Below, one piece after another: positions 27,804 through 35,666 of a DNA stretch of 64,000 nucleotides (positions within the stretch are counted from its first letter, which is position 1; each line of letters begins with the position of its first letter). The position numbers and the translations under genes were made by a program. The notes under the pieces were generated by a model. The model made no database searches and was not told the DNA's origin. It saw nothing but the letters and a program-made list of their open reading frames with translations. Source of the DNA: Catellatospora sp. KI3. GTDB taxonomy: Bacteria > Actinomycetota > Actinomycetes > Mycobacteriales > Micromonosporaceae. The stretch spans positions 124,001 to 188,000 of the forward strand of contig NZ_JASAMB010000008.1 of assembly GCF_029948125.1 (NCBI RefSeq), written 5' to 3'.

Positions 27804-27853
27804 GATCACGCAGCCTACTTCACAGACAGTGCCGCAGCGGGCACGATGGCTGC

Positions 27854-29818
27854 ATGCCTGAGGGGGGAAGGCTGGCTCAAGCCCGGCAGCTCGTGTCCCG
27901 GCTGGACTTTCCCGCCGCACAGCAGCTGCTGCGCGACGAGCTGGCACGCGCACACGTCGATCCGCACGCGGCCGACGAATCCGAAGCGGACTCCGCCGCG
28001 CTGTACGCCGGAGTGATGCTGCAGCTCAACGAGCCGCACACGGCCCGCACCTGGGCCGCGTACGCGCACACCGCCGCGCGGCTCCAGCACGGCGAGTTCG
28101 ACCGGCGCACCCTGCACGCGCTGGGGCTGCTCGCCCTCGCCCAGCACCGCACCGGGGCGCTCCGCCGCGCCGGGCTGCTCTACACGCAGCTCGTCGAGGA
28201 CCTGACCCGGGTCGAAGGGCACCGCGGCGACCGGACCCTGGCCGCCCGCGCCGACGCGGCCGTGGTCGACCACGCCCGGGGCCACTGCGAGCAGGCCCGC
28301 GACCAGCTCAGCGACGTCGTCGCCGCGTACGAGCACCGGCACGGCGCCGGGCATCCGATCGCCGTGCGGATGCTGGTCCGGCTGGCCGGAATGTGGCGCG
28401 ACTGCGGCGACTTCGACCAGGCGCACCGGCTGCTGACGCAGGCGCGTGAGCACACCGCCGGGCTGGCCGCCGCGGACGACCTGCACCGGCTGCTCCATGC
28501 GGCGACCCGGGCCCCGGCCGATCCGTACCACCACTGTGGCGTCGACCCCACCGCCGGACCCGACGACGAGGATCCACCGCCGCCGTCCGGCTCCGCGTAC
28601 GCCGCCGCACCCGAGCCGCCGAGCGCCTGGCCGCCACCCCGGTCCCCGGAACCCGACGCCTGGCCCGCCACCGGCGACCCGGACGCCGCGCCCAGCCCCG
28701 CTGAGCCCGACGCCTGGCCCACCGGACCCGACTCCAGGCATGCCACCGAGCCCGGCTCCTGGCCGCTGTCCCGGACCGGCGAACCCGAGCCCTGGTACCA
28801 CGCCTCCGCGCCAGCCGACCGACCTCACTACACCGACACGGAGGGCTGGACCGAAACCCCGCACCAGCCCTACCCCGACGAGCGGGGAACACACGGTTGG
28901 ACGGCCGCCGAAGCGCCACCGCGGCCGCACTCGGACGAGCGCGGCACACACGACTGGACCGCCGCCGAAACGCCACCGCAGCCACCGATGGCTGCCGCGC
29001 CGCACGTGGGCCGGGTCTCCGCCGACTACTGGCCCGACGACGAGATATTCGAGCCCGAACCCGCCCCAGGAACCGGCCGTTCGGCCTCGGGCCGGGGCTC
29101 CCGGCCGTCACCGCGCCCTGGGCCGACCGCCGCGGCGGCGCCGGTGCTCACCGCCTTCGGCACGCAGGCCGCGCCTGTCACACCCGACCGGTATCCGGCC
29201 GCACCACCGGTCACCGACCGGCCCGAGTCCTCCGCCCGGCACCCGTTCCCCGACCAGCCGGCGTTCCCCGGTCAGCGGGTGTCCGCCGGTCAGCCGGTGC
29301 TTCCCGAGCGGCGGGTGTTCCCCGGTCAGCCGATGCTTCCCGACCGGCGCCCGGGTCGCGATGACGTCAGCCGCGATGATCCGGGCCGCGCCGGAACCGG
29401 CGGCCCCCGCCGACGGGGGCGCCTCGCCGCCGCGCTGGCCGTGGCGGCGGCGCTGGTGGCCATCGCCGCCGTCGTCGCCACCCTGGTCCTGGTCAACGGC
29501 TCCGAGAAACCGGCCGCGACGTCGTCACCCGGCCCGGTCGGCCCCTCCGCGCTGCCCGCCGTGTACGGGCTGACGCTGCATGACGAAGGGCGACAGGTTC
29601 AGCTGTCGTGGACCTACCCCGCGAACGTGGCCGCTCCGCTGATCGTGTCGGTCGCGTTCGCGGGGCAGCCGATGCGACCGCTGCAGTCGCTGCCGGCGGG
29701 CACGGAGACGTTCACTGTGCCCGGATTGGAGCCGAACCGCGACTACTGCCTGACCATCACCCTCGCGTACGCTGCCGACCGGATGGTGATGGCCCCGGCC
29801 GTCTGCACCGAACGCTGA
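27854..29818 (+). CDS. TPR-like protein with disordered middle, one membrane helix and FN3 tail
   Basis: 654 residues. Residues 1-210 are alpha-helical repeats resembling tetratricopeptides (QARQLVSRLDFPAAQQLL, ALGLLALAQHRTGALRRAG). Residues 220-510 are Pro/Asp/Glu-rich and low-complexity, with PEPDAWP-like and TDERGTH-like repeats. A single helix at about 520-545 (LAAALAVAAALVAIAAVV) precedes an FN3-like domain (570-650; YGLTLHDEGRQVQLSWTYP). The order predicts a cytoplasmic TPR and an external FN3. It is divergent from the PanE-like gene across 50 bp. CACGAT lies 6 nt before the ATG, suggesting a leaderless mRNA. A scaffold or signalling role is plausible but not shown. Confidence 0.75.
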   Translation: MPEGGRLAQARQLVSRLDFPAAQQLLRDELARAHVDPHAADESEADSAALYAGVMLQLNEPHTARTWAAYAHTAARLQHGEFDRRTLHALGLLALAQHRTGALRRAGLLYTQLVEDLTRVEGHRGDRTLAARADAAVVDHARGHCEQARDQLSDVVAAYEHRHGAGHPIAVRMLVRLAGMWRDCGDFDQAHRLLTQAREHTAGLAAADDLHRLLHAATRAPADPYHHCGVDPTAGPDDEDPPPPSGSAYAAAPEPPSAWPPPRSPEPDAWPATGDPDAAPSPAEPDAWPTGPDSRHATEPGSWPLSRTGEPEPWYHASAPADRPHYTDTEGWTETPHQPYPDERGTHGWTAAEAPPRPHSDERGTHDWTAAETPPQPPMAAAPHVGRVSADYWPDDEIFEPEPAPGTGRSASGRGSRPSPRPGPTAAAAPVLTAFGTQAAPVTPDRYPAAPPVTDRPESSARHPFPDQPAFPGQRVSAGQPVLPERRVFPGQPMLPDRRPGRDDVSRDDPGRAGTGGPRRRGRLAAALAVAAALVAIAAVVATLVLVNGSEKPAATSSPGPVGPSALPAVYGLTLHDEGRQVQLSWTYPANVAAPLIVSVAFAGQPMRPLQSLPAGTETFTVPGLEPNRDYCLTITLAYAADRMVMAPAVCTER

Positions 29819-30611
29819 CCGGCCACCCACCGACGTCACCCGCGAGCACCCGGCCGACGCACGAACCCATCGGTATCGGCTCCTGATGGACGAGGACGGC
29901 GCAGCCCGCCGGGGATGGCTGAAGATCGCTGTTTTCGGGCGATGTCCCCGTTCCGCACCCGGCGTGTTGCCCCACGAATCGACCGAGAACGCCGATCATG
30001 ACCTGGAGCACACTGATGATCGTCGTGTGCGGTGAAAAGTGCGCTCTGAAGCGCGCGGACTGACACCATATACCGATCATCCCCGTCTGATCACGAGTAT
30101 CCGGCGCGGAACGCCGATCTTTACCAAGGATCCGCACTGCCGACGGACAGGGCGCGGGAGCTAGCGACCTGGCCCCTAGTCGGCCCGAGCTGACCTGACC
30201 TGAGCGGGCCTGGAATGGCTCGAGCTGACCCCGGATCGCCAGGAGGCGCCCTCAACGGCCGATCATGGAGCCTGATCCGCCGCTTGATCGACGGTTGCGG
30301 ACACAACGCGGCGTCGCACCGAAGGTTGTGACCTACTACGGCGATCTTGACGGCTGCTCACCCCGCAGGAATCCGACCGCTCGCCGCCGCAGGAAGCCGA
30401 GCTGCGCGCCATGCAGGAGCCCGACCTCACGCCGACGAGAAGGGCGCAGCTGCTCACCCCGCAGGAAGCCGATCTCGCGCCGACAGTGCAAGGCGTAGCC
30501 GCTCCTGGCGGAGGAAAGCGAGGCGGTGGCCGCCGGGCTGGTGCCCGGCGGCGGTGCGGTGGGAGCGGGGCGGGGGCGGTTGCGATCCGGTCTGGGTTCG
30601 TTGAGGTTCGA
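29819..30611. other. Gene-free stretch after the TPR-FN3 gene
   Basis: No credible coding frame. It contains scattered GATCG-rich short inverted motifs and a directly repeated segment CTCACCCCGCAGGAA (near 30358 and 30455) in a low-complexity region. Nothing identifiable as an RNA gene was seen. Confidence 0.6.
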
Positions 30612-30703
30612 CCGGTGCAGGTTGCGGATTCATACCGGTGCAGGTTGCCGACTACTGCCGGTGCAGGTTGCCGACTACTGCCGGTGCGGGGTTGCGGACT
30701 GCG
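30612..30703. repeat. 23-bp tandem repeat, about four copies
   Basis: Units start at about 30612, 30635, 30658 and 30681, with the core CCGGTGCAGGTTGCCGAC. The two middle copies are identical and the outer ones degraded. They lie just beyond the 3' end of the minus-strand gene at 30723. Confidence 0.88.
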
Positions 30704-30722
30704 AGAGGCGGCTGGTGGGGGT

Positions 30723-31217
30723 TCAGGTGGGGTCGTGGGGGGAGTTGGCGGCGCGGGCGGTCAGTTGGCGCAGCCAGAGGCTTTCGCGTTGGCGGCGGTG
30801 CATGGTCGCGAGCAGCGCCTGCGGGAGGGGGCCGTGCCGCAGTTGCTGGGCCACGAGCCCGGCCAGGGTCATCACCGGCATGTCGTAGGCGCTGTCGGCG
30901 GCGAACAGCAGCAGATCGCGCACCAGGTCCGGCGGGAGCTCCGGCGGCAGCAGCGGGCACAGCGCGCCGAGGACGGCGTCGGTGTGCCAGCCGCCGTCGG
31001 TTCCCCGGTGTGCCAGCAGGGCTCGCACCAGGGCGATCAGTGTCGGCGGTGGGAGGGTCGCGGCCATGCCGGGCAGGCTGGACGCGCCCGCGCTGTCGGC
31101 CATGCCGCCGCCGCGGCGCAGACTGACCAGTTCGGACGCGGCCTCGGCCAGGTCGTGGGCGGCGATGTGCGCCTCGATGCGCGCCAGGCGCTGCGCATAG
31201 GTGGCCTGGGCGGTCAT
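30723..31217 (-). CDS. Hypothetical helical protein
   Basis: 164 residues from ATG 31217; a longer frame to 31379 runs into a repeat and is not used. It is Leu/Ala/Arg-rich and predicted all-helical (YAQRLARIEAHIAAHDLAEAA, LLHAHRGTD-like segments), soluble, with no signal peptide or recognised motif. The coding pattern is good in this frame with strong third-position GC. It stands alone, with 740 bp to its other neighbour and a tandem repeat at its 3' end. No function can be assigned. Confidence 0.6.
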   Translation of the reverse strand: MTAQATYAQRLARIEAHIAAHDLAEAASELVSLRRGGGMADSAGASSLPGMAATLPPPTLIALVRALLAHRGTDGGWHTDAVLGALCPLLPPELPPDLVRDLLLFAADSAYDMPVMTLAGLVAQQLRHGPLPQALLATMHRRQRESLWLRQLTARAANSPHDPT

Positions 31218-31332
31218 CGGGGCGCCGCCCCTGCCGGCCCGTCCACAGTGGTCGGTGTCGTCATGTCGGCGGATTGTAGGCACCACCCCCGACATCCCCG
31301 CCGACCCGACCCCGCGCCCCTCCCCATCCCTC

Positions 31333-31396
31333 GTGCAGTTTCGGGGAAACTGCACGAACAGCGCCCGAGATTCCCGCACTTTCCCCGAAACTGCAC
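31333..31396. repeat. Dispersed palindromic repeat family A, copy 2
   Basis: Arms 31333-31353 and 31376-31396 pair with one mismatch; the core is GTGCAGTTTCGGGGAAA. It lies between two minus-strand genes. Confidence 0.88.
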
Positions 31397-31452
31397 GAAC
31401 GCCCCGCCGGCGCGAAGCGGGCGGGGCGTTACGGGACGGGCGCGAACGGGGG

Positions 31453-31650
31453 TCAGCCCGCGCGGCGGTTGGCCCAGAGTCGGGGGCCGCCGCCCTGGGT
31501 CTTCTTCGGGATGAAGGCCTGCTTGCCCTGGGCCTGCTGCTGGCCCTGGCCCTTGCCCTTGGCCCGGCGCTCGGCCCGGTTCATGGGCTGGGGCTCCTCG
31601 GTCTCGGCGGGCTCGGGCGCGTCGGACGGCGAGCTGTGATCTTCACGCAT
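31453..31650 (-). CDS. Small basic disordered protein
   Basis: 65 residues from ATG 31650, with AGGAGA 4-9 nt upstream, a much stronger ribosome binding site than most genes here. An acidic N-terminal third (SPSDAPEPAETEEPQP) is followed by a basic half with NRAERRAKGKGQGQQQAQGK and PKKTQGG. The NRAERRAKGK motif recurs in small actinobacterial proteins of unknown function. It is too short and polar for a membrane protein; nucleic-acid or ribosome binding is a guess. It lies downstream of trmB on the same strand but 300 bp away. Confidence 0.7.
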   Translation of the reverse strand: MREDHSSPSDAPEPAETEEPQPMNRAERRAKGKGQGQQQAQGKQAFIPKKTQGGGPRLWANRRAG

Positions 31651-31956
31651 GGTGTCTCCTGTGGATGCGGGTACGCCGACGGCTGCCATGGTGGGCAGCG
31701 GACGTGCAATGTCGGGTCAGGACGAGCCCTGCGGTCACGGCTGCCCCGTACGGGGTCGGCCGCGAGGCTCGAAGCGGCGCCGGTCGGCGCGCGTCGGGTG
31801 CGCGGGCGCTGTCGGGGGTCATCGGCGGGCCGCCGCGCGGGCGGGCCGTCCGGACGAGCCGATGGCGCGTTGGATCACGCTCACATGTACATGGCCAGGA
31901 GCCTAGCAGGCCGCACGATGATCGCGCACCCGCGCGCGGGGCGTGCCGGACGGGGT

Positions 31957-32700
31957 TCAGCCGCGCCGGTAGAGCAGGTCGAAGATCTGCCGACCGGCGG
32001 CGATGCCGCGCTGCTCGAACTTGGTCAGCGGCCGGTGGGCGGGGCGCGGTGCGAAGCCGTCGTACAGGTTGACCAGGCCCTCGTCGGCGTCGAGCACCTC
32101 GGCCATCTGCTCGGCGTAGTCGGCCCAGTCGGTGGCGCAGTGCAGCACGCCGCCGACGGCCAGCCGCGAGCGCAGCAGGGCGACGGTGTCGGGCTGGATC
32201 AGGCGCCGCTTGTGGTGGCGGGCCTTGGGCCACGGGTCGGGGAAGTAGACGTGCACGGCGTCGAGGCTGCCCTCGGCGAGCATGTGCCGGACCAGGTGCA
32301 GCGCGTCGCCCTGGGCGACCCGCACGTTGGGCAGGTCCTGCGCCTCGGCGACGGCCAGCAGGTTGCCCAGGCCGGGCGGGAAGACCTCGACGGCCAGGTA
32401 GTCGCGGGCGGGGTCGGCGGCGGCCATGGCGGCGGTGGCGTCGCCCATCCCGGAGCCGATCTCCAGTACGAGCGGAGCCCGCCGCCCGTACAGCGCGGCC
32501 TGGTCGATGGGGGTCCACGGTTCGGTGATGTCGACGCCGTAGCGCGGCCACAGCCGGGTCAGCGCGTCCTCGTGCCGCCCGCTCACCCGCCCGCGGCGCG
32601 GGTAGAAGGTGGTGATGCGGGTCAGGTGGCGGCCGTCGGGCAGCACACCGGCCGGATCGGCGGCGTCGGCCACGGCGGAGTCGAGGTCAGCGGAGGTCAC
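31957..32700 (-). CDS. trmB: tRNA (guanine-N7-)-methyltransferase
   Basis: 247 residues. A class I SAM-binding motif LEIGSGMGDA is followed by VYFPDPWPKARHHKRRL, the diagnostic TrmB segment, and TKFEQRG near the C-terminus for tRNA contact. It makes m7G46 in the variable loop of tRNAs. GTG 32700 is chosen because the family begins shortly before PDGRHLTRITTFYPRRG and TATCCT lies 9 nt upstream; the frame is open to 32913 but that extension is Arg-rich and not conserved-looking. It is divergent from the valS leader. Confidence 0.92.
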   Translation of the reverse strand: MTSADLDSAVADAADPAGVLPDGRHLTRITTFYPRRGRVSGRHEDALTRLWPRYGVDITEPWTPIDQAALYGRRAPLVLEIGSGMGDATAAMAAADPARDYLAVEVFPPGLGNLLAVAEAQDLPNVRVAQGDALHLVRHMLAEGSLDAVHVYFPDPWPKARHHKRRLIQPDTVALLRSRLAVGGVLHCATDWADYAEQMAEVLDADEGLVNLYDGFAPRPAHRPLTKFEQRGIAAGRQIFDLLYRRG

Positions 32701-32810
32701 AAGACAGTCAGGATACCAGCGCGACGCGCGGCCTCCATGATCATGGGTGCGCGGGCGGCGGCGCACCGGTACCATCGTGGGCAACGCCGACCGATGCCGA
32801 AGGAGGAGCC

Positions 32811-32876
32811 ATGACCCGCGCGCTCCCCGCATCGACGCTGTCGGTAGTACGCGTAGCCGAACCGGGCCGCGCGTAA
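32811..32876 (+). CDS. valS leader peptide with three GTA valine codons
   Basis: A 21-residue ORF (MTRALPASTLSVV then RVAEPGRA) directly behind AAGGAGGAGCC, one of the strongest Shine-Dalgarno sequences in the window. Its only three valines (positions 12, 13, 15) are all GTA, at 32844, 32847 and 32853; GTA is the rarest valine codon in such GC-rich genomes. The next gene is a valyl-tRNA synthetase. A terminator-like hairpin and a competing stem follow the stop codon. This is the layout of ribosome-mediated transcription attenuation, in which ribosomes stall at valine codons when charged Val-tRNA is scarce. The peptide itself probably has no other function. Confidence 0.75.
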   Translation: MTRALPASTLSVVRVAEPGRA

Positions 32877-32911
32877 TCCTTCGATCACCGCGCCCGACGC
32901 GCGCGGTGGTC
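32866..32911 (+). promoter_or_regulatory. Putative attenuator with alternative stems upstream of valS
   Basis: Terminator-like stem: GATCACCGCGC (32883-32893) pairs with GCGCGGTGGTC (32901-32911), 11 bp with one wobble and a 7-nt loop. Competing stem: the leader's last codons (32867-32873, CCGCGCG) pair perfectly with 32900-32906 (CGCGCGG), which would break the terminator. No U-tract follows, as is common in actinobacteria. The switch model is inference. Confidence 0.55.
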
Positions 32912-32960
32912 ACCCAACCTCTCTCTCGCGTACGGGCGCCATACCCACCGAGGTGAGGTC

Positions 32961-35459
32961 ATGAGCCTTCCGGAGAAGCCCTCGATCGACGGGCTGGCCG
33001 CCAAGTGGTCCCAGCGCTGGGACGCCGACCAGCTGTACCGCTTCGACCGCGCGGCGCCGCGCGAGCGCGTGTTCGCCATCGACACCCCGCCCCCGACGGC
33101 CAGCGGCGCGCTGCACGTGGGGCACGTGTTCTCGTACACCCAGACCGACGTGCTGGCCCGGTTCCAGCGCATGCGCGGGCGCGAGGTGTTCTACCCGATG
33201 GGGTGGGACGACAACGGCCTGCCGACCGAGCGCCGGGTGCAGCACCGGTTCGGGGTGCGCTGCGACCCGTCGCTGCCGTACGACCCGGACTTCACGCCGC
33301 CGGAGCAGCCCGGTCGGGAGCAGGTGCCGGTGTCGCGGCGCAACTTCACCGAGCTGTGCGCCCGGCAGACCGAGCTGGACGAGCGCGCCTTCGAGGAGCT
33401 GTTCCGGCTGGTGGGGCTGTCGGTGGACTGGTCGCTGCTGTACACGACGATCGGCGCGCGGGCGCGGGCGGTGTCGCAGCGGGCGTTCCTGCGGGCGCTG
33501 GCGCGCGGGGAGGCGTACCAGGCGCAGGCGCCGACGCTGTGGGACACCACGTTCCGTACCGCGGTGGCGCAGGCGGAGACGGAGGACCGGGAGCGGCCGG
33601 GGGCGTACCACCGGATCGCCTTCCACCCCGACGGCGCCGCCGCCGAACCGATCATCGTGGCGACCACGCGGCCGGAGCTGCTGCCCGCGTGCGTGGCGCT
33701 GGTCGCGCACCCGGACGACGCCCGCTACGCGCCGCTGTTCGGCACGAGCGTGCGCACGCCCGGCTTCGGCGCCCGGGTGCCGGTGCTGGCGCATCCCCTG
33801 GCCGACCCGGCCAAGGGCACCGGCATCGCGATGATCTGCACGTTCGGCGACGCCGCCGACGTGATCTGGTGGCGCGAGCTGGACCTGCCGACGCGGCCGG
33901 TGCTGGGCTTCGACGGGCGGCTGCTGGCCGAGGCCCCGGCGCACCTGGACGAGAGCGGCCGGGCGGCGTACGCGCGGCTGGCCGGGCTGACCCCCGCCGC
34001 GGCCCGCGAGCAGGTGGCGGTGCTGCTGCGCGAGACCGGCGAGCTACTGGGCACCCCGGAGCCGATCAGGCATCCGGTGAAGTTCTACGAGCGCGGCGAG
34101 AAGCCGCTGGAGATCGTGCCGACCCGCCAGTGGTACGTGCGCAACGGCGGCCGCGACCCTGAGCTGCGTACGGCGCTGCTGGCCCGGGGGCGGGAGCTGA
34201 ACTGGCAGCCCGCGCACATGCGCAGCCGCTACGACCACTGGGTGCAGGGCCTGGCCGGGGACTGGCTGATCAGCCGCCAGCGCTTCTTCGGGGTGCCGAT
34301 CCCGGTGTGGTACCCGCTGGACGCCGACGGGCAGCCCGACCACGGCCGCCCGATCACCCCCGCCGAGGACGTGCTGCCGATCGACCCCAGCTCGGACACC
34401 CCGCCCGGGTACAGCGCCGACCAGCGCGACGTGCCGGGCGGCTTCACCGGCGACCCGGACGTGATGGACACCTGGGCGACGTCCTCGCTCACCCCGCAGA
34501 TCGCGGGCGGCTGGGGCGCCGACGACGACCTGTTCGCGCGGGTGTTTCCGATGGATCTGCGGCCGCAGGCGCACGAGATCATCCGTACCTGGCTGTTCGC
34601 GACGGTGCTGCGCGGCCACGCCGAGCACGGCGCGCTGCCGTGGCGTACGGCCGCGATCGCGGGGTGGATCCTGGACCCCGACCGCAAGAAGATGTCGAAG
34701 TCCGTGGGGAACGTGGTGACCCCGGTGGGGCTGCTGCACGAGTACGGCTCCGACGCCGTGCGCTACTGGGCCGCCGCTGCCCGCCCCGGCGCCGACACCG
34801 CGTTCGACACCGGGCAGATGCGGATCGGCCGCCGCCTCGCGACCAAGATCCTCAACGCCACCCGGTTCGTGCTCGGCCTGGGCGAACCCGCACCCGGAGC
34901 CGCGATCACCGAGCCGCTGGACCGAGCCCTGCTGGCCGCGCTGCGCCCGGTGCTCGCCGAGGCCACCACGGCCCTGGAGCAGTACGACCAGGGCCGCGCC
35001 CTGGCCGCCGCCGAGCGCTTCTTCTGGACGTTCTGCGACGACTACCTGGAGCTGGTGAAGGCGCGCGCCTACGGCGAGCACGGCGCAGCCGCCGCCGACT
35101 CGGCCCGGCTGGCCCTGCGTACCGCCCTGTCGGTGCTGCTGCGGCTGCTGGCCCCGGTGCTGCCGTTCGTGACCGAGGAGGCCTGGTCGTGGTGGCACGG
35201 CGCGAGCATCCACCGCGCCCCGTGGCCCACCCCCGACGAACTCGGCCCCGGGGGCGACCCGGCGGTGCTGGCCGCGGCCATCGAGGCGATCGAGGCGGTG
35301 CGCCGCGCCAAGTCCGAGGCGAAGCTGTCGATGCGTACCCCCGTGTCGGTGCTGACCTTGCCCGACGGCGCCCCGCACGACGCCATCGAGGCCGACCTGC
35401 GCGCCGCCGGCGTGATCCACACGATCACCCGCGGTCCCCGCCTCGCCGTCACGCTCTGA
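32961..35459 (+). CDS. valS: Valyl-tRNA synthetase, short archaeal/rickettsial-like type
   Basis: 832 residues, class I. HVGH at 52-55 and KKMSKSVGN near 575 are the catalytic signatures; an editing domain lies between, and an anticodon-binding helical domain at about 620-790. The N-terminal FYPMGWDDNGLPTERRVQ is typical of archaeal-type ValRS (also in Rickettsia) rather than the usual bacterial form. The long C-terminal coiled coil of bacterial ValRS is missing. The ATG follows GAGGTGAGG. A valine-codon leader peptide and attenuator lie upstream. The genome may also carry a standard ValRS, making this a second, inducible copy; that cannot be seen here. A family D repeat follows the stop. Confidence 0.93.
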   Translation: MSLPEKPSIDGLAAKWSQRWDADQLYRFDRAAPRERVFAIDTPPPTASGALHVGHVFSYTQTDVLARFQRMRGREVFYPMGWDDNGLPTERRVQHRFGVRCDPSLPYDPDFTPPEQPGREQVPVSRRNFTELCARQTELDERAFEELFRLVGLSVDWSLLYTTIGARARAVSQRAFLRALARGEAYQAQAPTLWDTTFRTAVAQAETEDRERPGAYHRIAFHPDGAAAEPIIVATTRPELLPACVALVAHPDDARYAPLFGTSVRTPGFGARVPVLAHPLADPAKGTGIAMICTFGDAADVIWWRELDLPTRPVLGFDGRLLAEAPAHLDESGRAAYARLAGLTPAAAREQVAVLLRETGELLGTPEPIRHPVKFYERGEKPLEIVPTRQWYVRNGGRDPELRTALLARGRELNWQPAHMRSRYDHWVQGLAGDWLISRQRFFGVPIPVWYPLDADGQPDHGRPITPAEDVLPIDPSSDTPPGYSADQRDVPGGFTGDPDVMDTWATSSLTPQIAGGWGADDDLFARVFPMDLRPQAHEIIRTWLFATVLRGHAEHGALPWRTAAIAGWILDPDRKKMSKSVGNVVTPVGLLHEYGSDAVRYWAAAARPGADTAFDTGQMRIGRRLATKILNATRFVLGLGEPAPGAAITEPLDRALLAALRPVLAEATTALEQYDQGRALAAAERFFWTFCDDYLELVKARAYGEHGAAAADSARLALRTALSVLLRLLAPVLPFVTEEAWSWWHGASIHRAPWPTPDELGPGGDPAVLAAAIEAIEAVRRAKSEAKLSMRTPVSVLTLPDGAPHDAIEADLRAAGVIHTITRGPRLAVTL

Positions 35460-35460
35460 G

Positions 35461-35513
35461 GTAAGGAAGGGTCCCTTCTTATCGCATTCCGTAGTAGAAG
35501 GGTCCCTTCCTAA
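35461..35513. repeat. Dispersed repeat family D, copy 2
   Basis: Inverted relative to copies 1 and 4: TAAGGAAGGGTCCCTTCTTA, a spacer, then a second GAAGGGTCCCTTCCTAA palindrome. It starts 2 nt after the valS stop and may serve as its terminator. Confidence 0.85.
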
Positions 35514-35666
35514 CAGCGGTCGCCGACGGACGACATGGGCTTGGGCTGGGAAGAGTCCGAGTTGGGTGCTAAATGCAAAAAATGCGATGTGCACCACATA
35601 TGCCAGGCGAACCGGAGCGGACGGGGCAGTCTTGATCAGCCCCGTCCCTCCCCCGAAGGTGCTCTC

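Noticed and set aside
31201-32814. Plus-strand frame over the small basic protein and trmB
   Set aside because: Shadow of trmB on the opposite strand; no domain.
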